Source of the DNA: Lachnospiraceae bacterium
GTDB taxonomy: Bacteria > Bacillota > Clostridia > Lachnospirales > Lachnospiraceae
DNA length: 64,000 nt
Reading direction: 5' to 3'
NCBI GenBank assembly: GCA_022791975.1
Contig: JAAWAC010000035.1
Location: 1-64,000 of the forward strand
Shown: positions 1 to 8,434 of the stretch, piece by piece
How the letters are laid out: every line of letters starts with the position of its first letter
Position numbering within the stretch: position 1 is the stretch's first letter
Notes under the pieces: model-generated
What the model saw: only the letters and a program-made list of their open reading frames with translations
Database searches by the model: none
Told to the model about the DNA's origin: nothing
Program-made: the position numbers and the translations under genes

Positions 1-140
1 CTTCGCCAAGTCTTATAGCGGTTTGTTCGCTCAACTAAGCTCTGAGCGGCGCCTTTGGCTTGCCTTCGCTAAGGTTCGCGAACGGGGCCCGACTAAGGCT
101 CTGCTATCGCCTTTGGCTCTGCTTCGCCAAGTCTTATAGC
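1..140. repeat. Intergenic repeat tract after rplW
   Basis: A 19-bp direct repeat (CTTCGCCAAGTCTTATAGC) occurs at 1-19 and 122-140 with no mismatch. Between the copies lie two copies of GCCTTTGGCT (51-60 and 109-118) and a perfect palindrome GTTCGCGAAC (74-83). No convincing reading frame runs through it. The inner copy overlaps the last two codons of rplW (CTA TAA). The tract sits where the short rplW-rplB spacer is expected and continues past the window edge, so its full length and copy number are unknown. It resembles a dispersed intergenic repeat rather than a terminator. Confidence 0.7.
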
Positions 141-433
141 CCCTCGAAAATCTCGATATCTTTGCTGTCAGCGGTCAGCTGCACAATGGCCTTTTTCATC
201 TTGGCTGTGCGGCCGGTTGTCATGCCCCGGCGCTTTTTCTTGCCGTCCAGATTCATGGTGTTTACGCTGGCCACCTTGGTACCTGCGAACATTTTCTCTA
301 CAGCTTCCTTGATCTGGCTTTTGTTTGCCTCTGTGTGCACTAAAAATGTGTATTTCTTCTCACCCATGGCCGCCATGCTCTTCTCTGTGATTACCGGCTT
401 CTGGATGACGTCATAATACTTTAAATCTGCCAT
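134..433 (-). CDS. rplW: Large ribosomal subunit protein uL23
   Basis: The 99-residue product is normal length for bacterial L23, which sits at the exit of the peptide tunnel and docks trigger factor and SRP. The family opening ([10 protein letters not shown] near residues 10-20) and the basic GKKKRRG segment that contacts 23S rRNA near residues 63-70 are visible. Its start overlaps the rplD stop by one base (TAATG), so the two are translationally coupled in the S10 operon. The stop codon lies inside the 19-bp repeat described at 1-140. Confidence 0.97.
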   Translation of the reverse strand: MADLKYYDVIQKPVITEKSMAAMGEKKYTFLVHTEANKSQIKEAVEKMFAGTKVASVNTMNLDGKKKRRGMTTGRTAKMKKAIVQLTADSKDIEIFEGL

Positions 434-1053
434 TATGCGTACACCTCCTCAATGGTAGCTACCGCATCCTTGGTTACGATCACGGTATTGTATTTCAGGA
501 TATCATATACGTTGATGGTGTTGATCAGTGCGGTCTTTACATCCGGGATATTTCTGGCGGACAGCACTACATTCTGATCATTCTCATTTAATACCACCAG
601 AGCCTTGCTCACTTTCAGGTTATCCATAGTAGCCTGAAAATTCTTGGTCTTAATCTCATCAAACTTCAGGTTGTCTAATACAATCAGCTTATTCTCCTGC
701 ACCCGGGAGGTAAGAGCAGACTTGAGAGCCAGCCTCTTCTCCTTTTTGTTCAGACGAATGGTGTAATCTCTGGGAACGGGAGCGAATACCATTCCACCAC
801 CGGTCCACTGGGGAGATCTGGTTGAACCCTGTCTTGCATGACCGGTTCCCTTCTGTCTCCAGGGTTTTCTTCCTCCTCCGGACACCTCAGAACGAGTCTT
901 TGCCTTCTGGGTTCCCTGACGCTTATTTGCAAGCTGTGCAACAACGGCCTGGTGTACCAGGTGCTCATTTACTTCCACACCAAACACTGCATCGCTTAAC
1001 TCCATTGTGCCAACTTCTTTGCCTTCCATATTATAAACAGCTACGCTTGCCAT
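433..1053 (-). CDS. rplD: Large ribosomal subunit protein uL4
   Basis: The 206-residue product matches L4, an early 23S rRNA-binding protein whose long loop lines the exit tunnel. The loop signature is clear: [19 protein letters not shown] around residues 53-71 followed by [15 protein letters not shown]. In E. coli L4 also autoregulates the S10 operon; whether that applies here cannot be seen. It lies 26 bp after rplC with a good ribosome-binding site (GGAGG) and overlaps rplW by one base. Confidence 0.97.
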   Translation of the reverse strand: MASVAVYNMEGKEVGTMELSDAVFGVEVNEHLVHQAVVAQLANKRQGTQKAKTRSEVSGGGRKPWRQKGTGHARQGSTRSPQWTGGGMVFAPVPRDYTIRLNKKEKRLALKSALTSRVQENKLIVLDNLKFDEIKTKNFQATMDNLKVSKALVVLNENDQNVVLSARNIPDVKTALINTINVYDILKYNTVIVTKDAVATIEEVYA

Positions 1054-1079
1054 TTGAAAGTCCTCCTTCCCACGAAAGA

Positions 1080-1715
1080 TTATTTACTAACCTTTACTGT
1101 TTCTTTGATAGTCACCAGTGCCTTCTTCGGCCCCGGTACAGCGCCCTTTACCAGCAACAGATTCTTCTCTGCGTCTACTCTTACCACCTCAAGATTCTGA
1201 ATGGTAATTCTCTTGTGTCCCATCTGTCCTGGCATTTTCTTTCCCTTAAATACCTTGCTGGGGTCAGAACACGCACCGTTGGAACCTGCGTGACGATGGA
1301 ATTTGGAACCGTGCGCCATAGGTCCTCTGGACTGTCCATGTCTCTTGATGGCACCCTGGAAGCCCTTGCCCTTTGAAATAGCGGTTGCGTCTATCTTGTC
1401 GCCTGCCGCGAAAATATCAGCTTTGATTTCCTGTGCCAGCGCATAGTTCTCGGCATCCTCAAGTTTAAGCTCTCTCACATATCTCTTATAGGAAACGCCT
1501 GCTTTTTTGAAATGTCCTTGCAGGGGCTTATTCACCAGCTTCTCTCTCTTGTCAACAAAGCCAACCTGCACGGCACTGTAGCCGTCGTTCTCCATGGTCT
1601 TTACCTGGGTTACCACACAGGGTCCGGCCTGAAGCACTGTCACCGGAGTTAATACTCCATCCTCGTTGAAAATCTGTGTCATTCCAACTTTGGTTGCTAA
1701 AATAGCTTTCTTCAT
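1080..1715 (-). CDS. rplC: Large ribosomal subunit protein uL3
   Basis: The 211-residue product is typical of bacterial L3, which helps form the peptidyl-transferase region. Recognisable features are the start [15 protein letters not shown], the central [13 protein letters not shown] segment near residues 115-130, and the [15 protein letters not shown] and [13 protein letters not shown] stretches that form the extension reaching the catalytic centre. It follows rpsJ by about 60 bp in the S10 operon. Confidence 0.97.
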   Translation of the reverse strand: MKKAILATKVGMTQIFNEDGVLTPVTVLQAGPCVVTQVKTMENDGYSAVQVGFVDKREKLVNKPLQGHFKKAGVSYKRYVRELKLEDAENYALAQEIKADIFAAGDKIDATAISKGKGFQGAIKRHGQSRGPMAHGSKFHRHAGSNGACSDPSKVFKGKKMPGQMGHKRITIQNLEVVRVDAEKNLLLVKGAVPGPKKALVTIKETVKVSK

Positions 1716-1774
1716 GTCTTTTCCTCCTTGTTTCTCTACAGCGGAACGCCGTAGCGTTCATCCTAGCTGAAGGA

Positions 1775-2089
1775 TTACTTGTTTTTCATTTTGATATCAA
1801 TGTAAACACCCGCCGGCATCTCCAGTCTGGACAGTGCGTCCACTGTTTTCTGGGTCGGGACGATATCGATCAGTCTTTTATGAGTTCTCTGCTCAAACTG
1901 CTCCCGGGAATCCTTATATTTGTGTACGGCCCGCAGAATCGTTACCACTTCCTTCTTGGTGGGAAGGGGCACAGGTCCGCTCACCTGGGAACCGTTTTTC
2001 TTTGCAGTTTCGATGATTTTCTTTGCGGATGCATCCACCAGCTGATGATCATACGCTTTCAGTGTGATTCTCATTACTTGACTTGCCAT
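1775..2089 (-). CDS. rpsJ: Small ribosomal subunit protein uS10
   Basis: The 104-residue product is S10, a 30S head protein that also acts as NusE in antitermination. Family features include the [16 protein letters not shown] opening, the GPVPLPTK segment near residues 38-45 and the HKRLIDI...T motif near residues 69-80. It is the first gene of the S10 operon. An AAGGAGG ribosome-binding site precedes the ATG, and a leader of about 245 nt separates it from the promoter at 2341-2369. Confidence 0.97.
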   Translation of the reverse strand: MASQVMRITLKAYDHQLVDASAKKIIETAKKNGSQVSGPVPLPTKKEVVTILRAVHKYKDSREQFEQRTHKRLIDIVPTQKTVDALSRLEMPAGVYIDIKMKNK

Positions 2090-2334
2090 AAAAAAAGTCG
2101 CCTCCTTATTCGTACTTTCTTAAGACCAGTACGACAAGCGGTGACTGTACACTCTCCCGTGTGTATCCTATTTTAAAAGATACCACACAGCTCTTCCACT
2201 TTTATGCCATACTTCTGGCGTGGACTATTTTTTGTACAGTGACTTGTCGCCAGTTTCCTAACTTGACATTCGCTCCACGGAAAACCTGCCACGTAGGCAG
2301 CAACCTCACGCTTCAACGCTATCATGTCACAACA
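2090..2334 (-). promoter_or_regulatory. Leader of the S10 operon transcript
   Basis: The stretch between the promoter (-10 at 2341-2346) and the rpsJ start holds at least two hairpins on the minus strand. One is TCGTACT...AGTACGA just upstream of the ribosome-binding site. The other is GTGTGGTATC...GATACACAC, with one bulged base and an A/T-rich loop. No poly-U run follows either, so they are not obvious terminators. A long structured leader is common for ribosomal protein operons, but I cannot match this one to a known ligand class. Confidence 0.45.
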
Positions 2335-2721
2335 TTTGCTATTATATCGGAATATCCTGGGAAATGCAAGGGATTTTGAAAATTTTTTCAAACAAATGTC
2401 ACAAAGTTTTTTTGTATTTTTTAGTGATTTTCTACAAATTCCTTTCTGCTGCTGTTTATTAAAATTTGTGTCTGAGATTTCATCCGCCATCTCTTTTGCC
2501 TTTTTCTGATTTTCGAAGTAGTAGCTGTCAGCAGCCTGCTCATACCATTCCAATGCCTTTTTCTTATCGCCGGCGCCATTGCAGATATCTCCGGCCTTAT
2601 ATATTGCCTTCTGGTAATCCCTTTGATGAAATTTATCCTGTCTCAGGGACTCGTCTCTGATAATCCTCTGGCAAAGCTCCAGGCCTTTCGGTAGAATCTG
2701 GTTGCGACCTCCGTCTCCCAC
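2173..2721 (-). CDS. Doubtful ORF with a TPR-like front part
   Basis: The 182-codon frame begins with GTG. Residues of roughly 10-85 look like real protein: a helical, TPR-like stretch (AIYKAGDICNGAGDKKKALE followed by WYEQAADSYYFENQKKAKEM). The remainder is Lys/Cys-rich with poor codon choice and runs straight through the S10 promoter and leader. I read it as a remnant of a TPR protein, or a short gene whose true end lies near 2430, rather than a 182-residue protein. Function unknown. Confidence 0.3.
   Translation of the reverse strand: MGDGGRNQILPKGLELCQRIIRDESLRQDKFHQRDYQKAIYKAGDICNGAGDKKKALEWYEQAADSYYFENQKKAKEMADEISDTNFNKQQQKGICRKSLKNTKKLCDICLKKFSKSLAFPRIFRYNSKCCDMIALKREVAAYVAGFPWSECQVRKLATSHCTKNSPRQKYGIKVEELCGIF
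2341..2369 (-). promoter_or_regulatory. Promoter of the S10 operon
   Basis: On the minus strand TTGCAT (2364-2369) and TATAAT (2341-2346) are separated by exactly 17 bp, a near-consensus sigma-A promoter. It lies about 250 bp upstream of rpsJ and inside the downstream part of a weak open frame (2173-2721), which argues that that part is not coding. Confidence 0.8.
2375..2392. promoter_or_regulatory. Palindrome just upstream of the S10 promoter
   Basis: TTTGAAAA-TT-TTTTCAAA is a perfect 8+2+8 inverted repeat ending 5 bp upstream of the -35 box at 2364-2369. It could be an operator or an A/T-rich UP element. A 9-bp direct repeat, ATGTCACAA, flanks the promoter at 2324-2332 and 2396-2404. Confidence 0.4.
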
Positions 2722-2745
2722 TTTTCTTTTCCCGCGTTCTCCCCC

Positions 2746-3723
2746 TTAATTTTTCCCTTCAAAGGGATACACAATCCCCCATCTCCTCCTGAGCTCATCC
2801 ATCATCTCCATAATATGAATAGTCTCCTGGTGGGGCATCTCCGAACATTCCGTCTTTCCATCCCAGATCGCTTTTTGCGCAGCCATCACCTCGTATTCAT
2901 ATCCCGTGATCTGTGCCGGAATCTCATAGCTCTTCACCAGCCTGCGCTCCAAATTATAAACCAATATTTTCTCCGGATTGTTGATATTCTCCACCTGAAT
3001 ATAGCCCTTTGTGCCGTTGATAATCCCCCGTCTGTCCGTCTGGGCCAGCATGGTAGCATTTAAAACTGCCATCCTTCCATCCCCGTAGGTCAGGGTAATC
3101 ATATGCTGGCTGTCTACCCCTGTCTCCAGTTTGGTACAGGCGGAAGTAACCTCACGAATGTCCTCTCCAAACACCATCCTGGCAAAATTAATCGTATAGA
3201 CGCCCAAATCCAAAAGCGCTCCTCCTGCCAGAGCCGGCTCCTGTAGCCTGGGAATGTTCCGCAGCTCATAGCCAAGGTTTGCTGTCAGGGAGGTAACCTC
3301 CCCAATTATTCCACTCTCCACAGCCTCCCGAATAATCCTGCAAGAAGGCATGTAGCGTATCCACATAGCCTCCGTGACAAAGATGCCCTTGGCCTCTGCC
3401 AGTGCAAATATTTCCTTGGCCTGCTCCCCATTCGCTGTAAACGCTTTTTCACAGAGAATGTTCTTGCCGTATTCTATGCATAGCTTCATATGTTCAAAAT
3501 GATGGGAATGGGGCGTGGCTATATAAACCAGATCCACCTCCTTGTCCTCCAGCATTTCTTCATAGGACCCATAGATCTTTTCCACCCCATACCGCTCTCC
3601 AAAGGCCTTTGCCCTCTGAAGATCCCTGGAGGCCACCCCATAAGCACAGGCTCCCTCCAGGCCGGCCAATGTGCGCCCCATCCAGGCCGCTATCTTTCCT
3701 GCTCCCAAAATTCCTACCTTCAT
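2746..3723 (-). CDS. Gfo/Idh/MocA family oxidoreductase
   Basis: The 325-residue product has an N-terminal Rossmann domain (GILGAGKIAAWMGRTL, residues 4-19, a GxGxxG-type dinucleotide site) and the family's EKP-type motif (LCEKAFTANG near residues 90-99, with EKA in place of EKP). The C-terminal half is the alpha/beta substrate-binding domain. Such enzymes oxidise or reduce sugar or cyclitol hydroxyls with NAD(P). The substrate cannot be told from the sequence. It is downstream of the aroE remnant and the M32 peptidase on the same strand. Confidence 0.88.
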   Translation of the reverse strand: MKVGILGAGKIAAWMGRTLAGLEGACAYGVASRDLQRAKAFGERYGVEKIYGSYEEMLEDKEVDLVYIATPHSHHFEHMKLCIEYGKNILCEKAFTANGEQAKEIFALAEAKGIFVTEAMWIRYMPSCRIIREAVESGIIGEVTSLTANLGYELRNIPRLQEPALAGGALLDLGVYTINFARMVFGEDIREVTSACTKLETGVDSQHMITLTYGDGRMAVLNATMLAQTDRRGIINGTKGYIQVENINNPEKILVYNLERRLVKSYEIPAQITGYEYEVMAAQKAIWDGKTECSEMPHQETIHIMEMMDELRRRWGIVYPFEGKN

Positions 3724-3797
3724 AACTTTTCCTCTCCTAAATCACGGTTATCTTGCAAGTAATGTTTGCAGATGGTATTGTAAATTTTTTCCAATTT

Positions 3798-4099
3798 TCA
3801 CAGCACATTCAATCCAAATTCCCGGCGCAAGGTTTCCGTCATAATCTCCACCGGCGCCTCCACCCCTGTCCAAAGGGTAAAGTTTCTGGCCCCCTGATTC
3901 ACCAGCATCCCCAGACCGTTGATGGTCTTTGCGCCGCGCCAGAGGGAATCTCAAAGGCTCCCTCCCATGGCGCATATTCTGCCCTGGCAGATGTCCGCTC
4001 CCCAATCAGGTGTGCCAATTCCTCTCCACGCTCTCTTCCCCGATTCACAATGGTAAGCTTGCTTGCCCCGACCAGCTCTGCGCGATAGTTCTTCTCCAT
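3798..4099 (-). pseudogene. aroE: Decayed shikimate dehydrogenase
   Basis: Two pieces of a shikimate dehydrogenase survive. The first (from an ATG at 4099 with an AAAGGAGAG ribosome-binding site) reads MEKNYRAELVG, then jumps to the cofactor-domain segment SKLTIVNRGRERGEELAHLI and fails after FEIPS. The second, in another frame and ending at TGA 3798-3800, reads GLGMLVNQGARNFTLWTGVE and on to the usual C terminus. The substrate-binding N domain and the stretch between the pieces are gone, so at least two deletions or frameshifts have occurred. An intact aroE must lie elsewhere if the shikimate pathway is kept. Confidence 0.8.
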
Positions 4100-4114
4100 A
4101 TAGCGTCTCTCCTT

Positions 4115-5584
4115 TCACAGCTTTTCCTTCAGATATGCCACAAAATAATCCACCGACAGCTCCCGGCCTGTCACCTTTTTTATCCAAGTAAAAATATCCC
4201 CGGCCATGCCTGCATCAAAGGCATTTCCAGCCAGCCATTCTTTCACTCTGTAGAGCTGTCCCTCTCTCACTGCCTCATATACGTCAAAGTCTTCCTTCAT
4301 CCGATAAAACAGCTGCGCCGCTGCCACAGATCCCAGGGCATAGGAAGGAAAATAACCGATGCTGTCTGCCCAGTGTACATCCTGCAACACGCCCTGATTA
4401 TCATCCGGAACCTGAATTCCCAGATACTGTCGATACTTTTCATTCCAGAGAACCGGAATTTCTTCTACCGGAATCTCTCCACTCATAAATCCCTTTTCCA
4501 GCTCGTACCGAATCAAAATATGCATGCAATAGCTGACTTCATCCGCCTGCATCCGTATGGGCTGACGCCTGCGGGCATTTACGTGGCAAAAGAGCTGCTC
4601 CGGGGTAATGGCGCTTGCCTCTCCCGGGTAATATTCTCCCAGCAAGGGAGCTATCCACTGGCAAAATGCCTCGCTTCTCCCAATGATATTTTCATAAAAT
4701 CGGGAGATGCACTCCTGCATCCCAAAGGTGGGAACAGAGGACATTCCATTTGTGTAGAATTCCTCCGGGAGATTCATATAGTGTACTGCATGGCCTCCTT
4801 CATGGAGAATGGTATACAGATTTGAAACAAAATCATCCTGGCGATACCGGGTGGTGATCCGCACATCCACTCCACTCATAAGCTGGGTAAAGGGGTGTTT
4901 GGTTTCCATAAGAGAGACGTTCTCCATGGGAAGCCCCAGAGCCTCCAAAATTCGCAGGGAAAGCTTTTTCTGTGCATCCACCGGAGCATTCGTAGAAAGT
5001 AAGGGCGTCCACCTGCACTCAGGCTTTCCCTCCTCCAGAAGAGGACGCAGCTTCTCCTTTAACTGCCCAAAAAAAGCATCCATCCGCTCCACCGTGCTTC
5101 CCCTCTCATAGTCAGAAAGGCAGGCATCATACATATGTGCGTATTCCTTATCCCGGTTTCCACCCGATTGACGGAAGGCCTCTATCACTCTTTTCAGACA
5201 GGGTGCAAACAGGGCGTACCTGTTCTCTTCCCTGGCCCGCACCCACCCGTCAAAGGCCGCCCCGGTAGTCCGGGAAAGCTCCTGGGCAAACTCCGCGGAA
5301 TTGTTCTTCTCCCTCTGGTAAAGCTCATACTGATACTGTACGCTTAAGAGCTCCACAGGTCTCAGCTCCCCGGAACGCTCCAGGCACCGCTCCATAGCCT
5401 CCAAAAAGCTGGGCTCACACCGAAGCTCATGGATCTTCCTTGCAGCCAGAGCCAAATCCTCCCCACAGCAGGCAAGTCCCCCCTTTGGTGCACAGCACTG
5501 TCGGTCAAAATCCAGGCGCTTCCAGATTCGGGTATGGGTGTCTATCTCTCTGATATGGGAAAGAAATCTTTCATAATCCTTCAT
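4115..5584 (-). CDS. M32 family metallocarboxypeptidase
   Basis: The 489-residue product fits the thermostable carboxypeptidase family M32 (usual length about 500). The zinc and catalytic motif HEGGH is at residues 261-265. The third ligand is in the ECISRFYENIIGRS segment (Glu291), which corresponds to the family's HES...ENxxGRS. The late YALGSVAAAQLF motif is also typical. It is expected to be cytoplasmic and trim C-terminal residues from peptides. It lies 8 bp after the upstream membrane protein gene, probably one transcript from the promoter at 7077-7104. Confidence 0.93.
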   Translation of the reverse strand: MKDYERFLSHIREIDTHTRIWKRLDFDRQCCAPKGGLACCGEDLALAARKIHELRCEPSFLEAMERCLERSGELRPVELLSVQYQYELYQREKNNSAEFAQELSRTTGAAFDGWVRAREENRYALFAPCLKRVIEAFRQSGGNRDKEYAHMYDACLSDYERGSTVERMDAFFGQLKEKLRPLLEEGKPECRWTPLLSTNAPVDAQKKLSLRILEALGLPMENVSLMETKHPFTQLMSGVDVRITTRYRQDDFVSNLYTILHEGGHAVHYMNLPEEFYTNGMSSVPTFGMQECISRFYENIIGRSEAFCQWIAPLLGEYYPGEASAITPEQLFCHVNARRRQPIRMQADEVSYCMHILIRYELEKGFMSGEIPVEEIPVLWNEKYRQYLGIQVPDDNQGVLQDVHWADSIGYFPSYALGSVAAAQLFYRMKEDFDVYEAVREGQLYRVKEWLAGNAFDAGMAGDIFTWIKKVTGRELSVDYFVAYLKEKL

Positions 5585-5592
5585 TTGCCTTT

Positions 5593-7032
5593 CTATCTCC
5601 TTTTATATAAGATAAACGAAATCAAAGCCGCTGCTACAATAAAAATCAGCTCACTTCCAAAGGTAAGCCAGTAAATATGGGGAGAAACCGTGTCTGTCAA
5701 AAGCATGTCGAGAAGCCCCAGGGAATCGCATAAAATAGACACAATACCAAAGGCCGCCAGAAGCTTCTCCACCAGCTGTCTTCTCTGTTCTATTTTATCT
5801 GCCTGAATATGCTTGATAATACCAAGCTTATCATTAATCAGCTGAATGGACTGGTCAATGTCATATATTTGCCTTTGCTCCTCCAAAAAAATATTCTCAT
5901 TGTGGTAGGGAGTCATGTCTCCTGGCAGAATCACCCCAAAAGCTTTGAGCCGAAGCATCTGCTCCTCCATCCAGTCTCCGCTTCTCTTGGTAACCTTTTC
6001 CTCATACCGGAGCATCTCGGAAAAAAAGAGATAGGAATACCTCTCATACAAGGCGATCAAAAGAAACGGAAGGTAATTGTCCTCCCTATTTTTTCCATAT
6101 AGATTGATGGGGTCAATGGGAGTCTCACTATTTTGGAATATAATTTGTACCGCCCGCTCAAACAGCGTGTAGATGCCCCAGCGGATAAATTTCTGTTCAC
6201 TCACATTGTTCAAAGCAGCGAAGTTGAAAAAGGCTTCCTCATCCACATCCTCATGATTATCCGTGCCAAAGGAACGGGCATGGCGAAGATTCAGGCACAG
6301 CTGCTGTATCCCTGTTTTCATCTTCTCTGAGGTATTCTGGTAAAAGGGCTTAGGAAATACCGCGACAGAATAGGTGGTGGTATCCCGCAGAATGCTCTCT
6401 GGCTGATTTTTTTCCAGACAACCGGCATAATCTGTCATGTCCGTGCCCGTCAGCAAACTTTTTATTAAATCCACAAAGCCAAGGCTCTTTCCCTGCATGC
6501 CCACAAATCCCAGCTGGCTGCTGTTCTGGTTATAGCCCGCACGCAGTAGCAGGTCCGATGTGAGAGGCGATCTGCTCTCAATGCCCACAATCAGAAATCC
6601 TATCCCCGTGTGCATAATTACCATTTGCATGCAACGGAAGCGAAATTGCAGATTTTCTTCCCGCTTGCTTCGGGAGTCGTCTGTGAGCACGTAATACTCC
6701 TGATCCTCCCCGATGTTCCATCCCCCGCAGGCATGGTTGATGGCAGTTTCCACCGGCATCTGAAAATTGATTCCAATGGCAGAGGTGGCATTGGAGGCCG
6801 TGGAATGACCGGGTTTTGGAATATAACTAAAAATACTGTTGATATGTTCATACAGATCATCGTACTCCCAGGGATAAGGGCTCCACCCACCCCGTAAAAG
6901 TACCTCTGCGCAAGTATTTAAGTTAAAATTGGCAAGCTCCCCCTGGGTGGTCCGCAGGGGAATAATATAGTAGGTGCCAATTCTGGCATTCCGAAAATTT
7001 GACAGGTCTTCATTGGTAAACTGTAGATTCAT
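5593..7032 (-). CDS. Uncharacterised protein with C-terminal membrane anchor
   Basis: I do not recognise a family. The 479-residue product has a large soluble N-terminal part without a signal peptide, a charged helical stretch (about 385-430, likely coiled coil, RQIYDIDQSIQLINDKLGII), and two hydrophobic segments at the end (about 428-450 and 455-475) finishing in YKRR. The layout suggests a cytosolic domain tethered by a C-terminal hairpin. It has its own promoter and is followed after 8 bp by the M32 peptidase gene, so a link to peptide handling is possible but not shown. Confidence 0.75.
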   Translation of the reverse strand: MNLQFTNEDLSNFRNARIGTYYIIPLRTTQGELANFNLNTCAEVLLRGGWSPYPWEYDDLYEHINSIFSYIPKPGHSTASNATSAIGINFQMPVETAINHACGGWNIGEDQEYYVLTDDSRSKREENLQFRFRCMQMVIMHTGIGFLIVGIESRSPLTSDLLLRAGYNQNSSQLGFVGMQGKSLGFVDLIKSLLTGTDMTDYAGCLEKNQPESILRDTTTYSVAVFPKPFYQNTSEKMKTGIQQLCLNLRHARSFGTDNHEDVDEEAFFNFAALNNVSEQKFIRWGIYTLFERAVQIIFQNSETPIDPINLYGKNREDNYLPFLLIALYERYSYLFFSEMLRYEEKVTKRSGDWMEEQMLRLKAFGVILPGDMTPYHNENIFLEEQRQIYDIDQSIQLINDKLGIIKHIQADKIEQRRQLVEKLLAAFGIVSILCDSLGLLDMLLTDTVSPHIYWLTFGSELIFIVAAALISFILYKRR

Positions 7033-7076
7033 AGGTCCTCTTCTTTGTTTATGGTTATGCAGTTATTTTCAGTCTT

Positions 7077-7104
7077 ATTATACTATTTTCTATATGTTTT
7101 ACAA
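7077..7104 (-). promoter_or_regulatory. Promoter for the 7032-to-4115 gene pair
   Basis: On the minus strand TTGTAA (7099-7104) and TATAAT (7077-7082) are separated by 16 bp, about 45 bp upstream of the start at 7032. It faces away from the promoter at 7140-7167. A palindrome GAATATATTC (7117-7126) lies between the two. Confidence 0.7.
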
Positions 7105-7139
7105 CTGGTTCATGGGGAATATATTCTCAAAATATATGC

Positions 7140-7167
7140 TTGACTATCCCCTTGGGCATAGTATAAT
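7140..7167 (+). promoter_or_regulatory. Promoter for the ThrE-type exporter operon
   Basis: TTGACT (7140-7145) and TATAAT (7162-7167) with a 16-bp spacer lie 35 bp upstream of the ATG at 7202. This is a strong sigma-A match. Confidence 0.75.
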
Positions 7168-7201
7168 GTGAAAATATGAAAGAATACAGGATGATTTAAA
7201 C

Positions 7202-7957
7202 ATGGATTATAAGTTATTGCTGGATACAGCCGTTATGGCCGGGGAGATAATGTTGGAAAGCGGGGCGGAGACCTACCGGGTGGAGGACACTATGCACCGC
7301 ATGCTGTCTCTGTCTCAATTAAAAACCTCTCAGGTTTTTGTAACTGTAACCGGCTTTGTAGCCACCCTGGACGATCCCTCCATCCATTCCATGACCGTGG
7401 TACGGCGAATTAACAGCCGAGGGACAAATTTAGATAAAATTCATCAGATCAACAGTATTTCCCGCAGACTTTGCGGCGGGCAGCTTACTCTGGAGGATGC
7501 CTTTCACCAGATACGGGATATCAAGCGCAGGCCTCCCACCCCTCAGGCCTGCCTGCTTTCCACCACAGTGGTAACTGCTGCCTTTACCATGACCTTTGGA
7601 GGGACCTTCTGGGAAATTCTGATTGCTGCTCTGGCTGGCTTTCTAATGGCAGTATGCTTATATATCTGCAAGCGCTTTCACGTGCAAAGCTTTCTCAGCA
7701 CCTTGTTAAGCGCTGCTGCTGTCTCTGTCTGTGCCTTTTTATGTACCCGCATCCTTTCCATGCCTGGCAGTCTGGACCCCATTGTTATCGGCTCCATTAT
7801 GCCACTGGTTCCCGGGGTTGCCATTACCAACGCTGTTTTTGACACGTTGAACGGAGACTATCTGTCTGGCGTAGCCCGTACTATGGAGGCCTTTGTCACA
7901 GCAGCGGCTGTAGCCATAGGTATTGGTATTGGTCTGGGTCTGTTGCAGAGAATATAG
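7202..7957 (+). CDS. Threonine/serine exporter family, N-terminal half
   Basis: The 251-residue product matches the ThrE/YjjP family (formerly DUF1212). An N-terminal cytosolic part carries the family pattern (GEIMLESGAETYRVEDTM near residues 14-31, then TVTGFVATL and VRRINSRGTNLDKI). It is followed by about five membrane segments (residues 118-250). The family is tied to amino acid or dicarboxylate export. In many Firmicutes the transporter is split in two genes, as here, with the partner 15 bp downstream. Confidence 0.9.
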   Translation: MDYKLLLDTAVMAGEIMLESGAETYRVEDTMHRMLSLSQLKTSQVFVTVTGFVATLDDPSIHSMTVVRRINSRGTNLDKIHQINSISRRLCGGQLTLEDAFHQIRDIKRRPPTPQACLLSTTVVTAAFTMTFGGTFWEILIAALAGFLMAVCLYICKRFHVQSFLSTLLSAAAVSVCAFLCTRILSMPGSLDPIVIGSIMPLVPGVAITNAVFDTLNGDYLSGVARTMEAFVTAAAVAIGIGIGLGLLQRI

Positions 7958-7972
7958 GAGGAGGTATCCCAG

Positions 7973-8431
7973 ATGTTGTTTCAGATAGTCGGCTCTTTTT
8001 TTGCCGTGGTGGCCTTTTGCTTTATCCTGGGCTCTCCACGCAAATATATTTTCTCTGCTGGCGTGATAGGCGCTCTTGGCTGGGCCTTATTTCTGGTTCT
8101 GAGCCAGCGGGAGGTTTCCGTGGGCATTGCCACCTTTTTTTCCGGCTGCCTGGTCTCTCTGTGCGCCCAGGTTCTAGCCCGGATTGCAAAAACTCCAGTA
8201 ACCATCTTTGTGATTCCCGGGATTCTACCACTGGTTCCCGGAGCCGGTATGTATCACATAGTGGCCTCCATTATCCAGTCAGACGGACCAGCCACCTCCT
8301 ATTATATTATCCAAACCCTGACCATTTCCGGTATGATTGCCGTTTCCATTATTGTGGCGGAAAGCCTTTTTCGGTTATTCCCCGCAAAAAAGAAGCCTAC
8401 TGCCCTGCCAAAGAAAGGAGATTGTTCCTAA
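7973..8431 (+). CDS. Threonine/serine exporter family, C-terminal half
   Basis: The 152-residue product is almost entirely membrane segments (four or five). It carries the glycine- and proline-rich PGILPLVPGAGMYH motif near residues 83-96 that marks the C-terminal half of ThrE (YjjB/DUF3815 type). It ends in a Lys-rich tail. Together with the gene at 7202 it should form one exporter. A GGAGG ribosome-binding site precedes the start. Confidence 0.9.
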   Translation: MLFQIVGSFFAVVAFCFILGSPRKYIFSAGVIGALGWALFLVLSQREVSVGIATFFSGCLVSLCAQVLARIAKTPVTIFVIPGILPLVPGAGMYHIVASIIQSDGPATSYYIIQTLTISGMIAVSIIVAESLFRLFPAKKKPTALPKKGDCS

Positions 8432-8434
8432 GCC

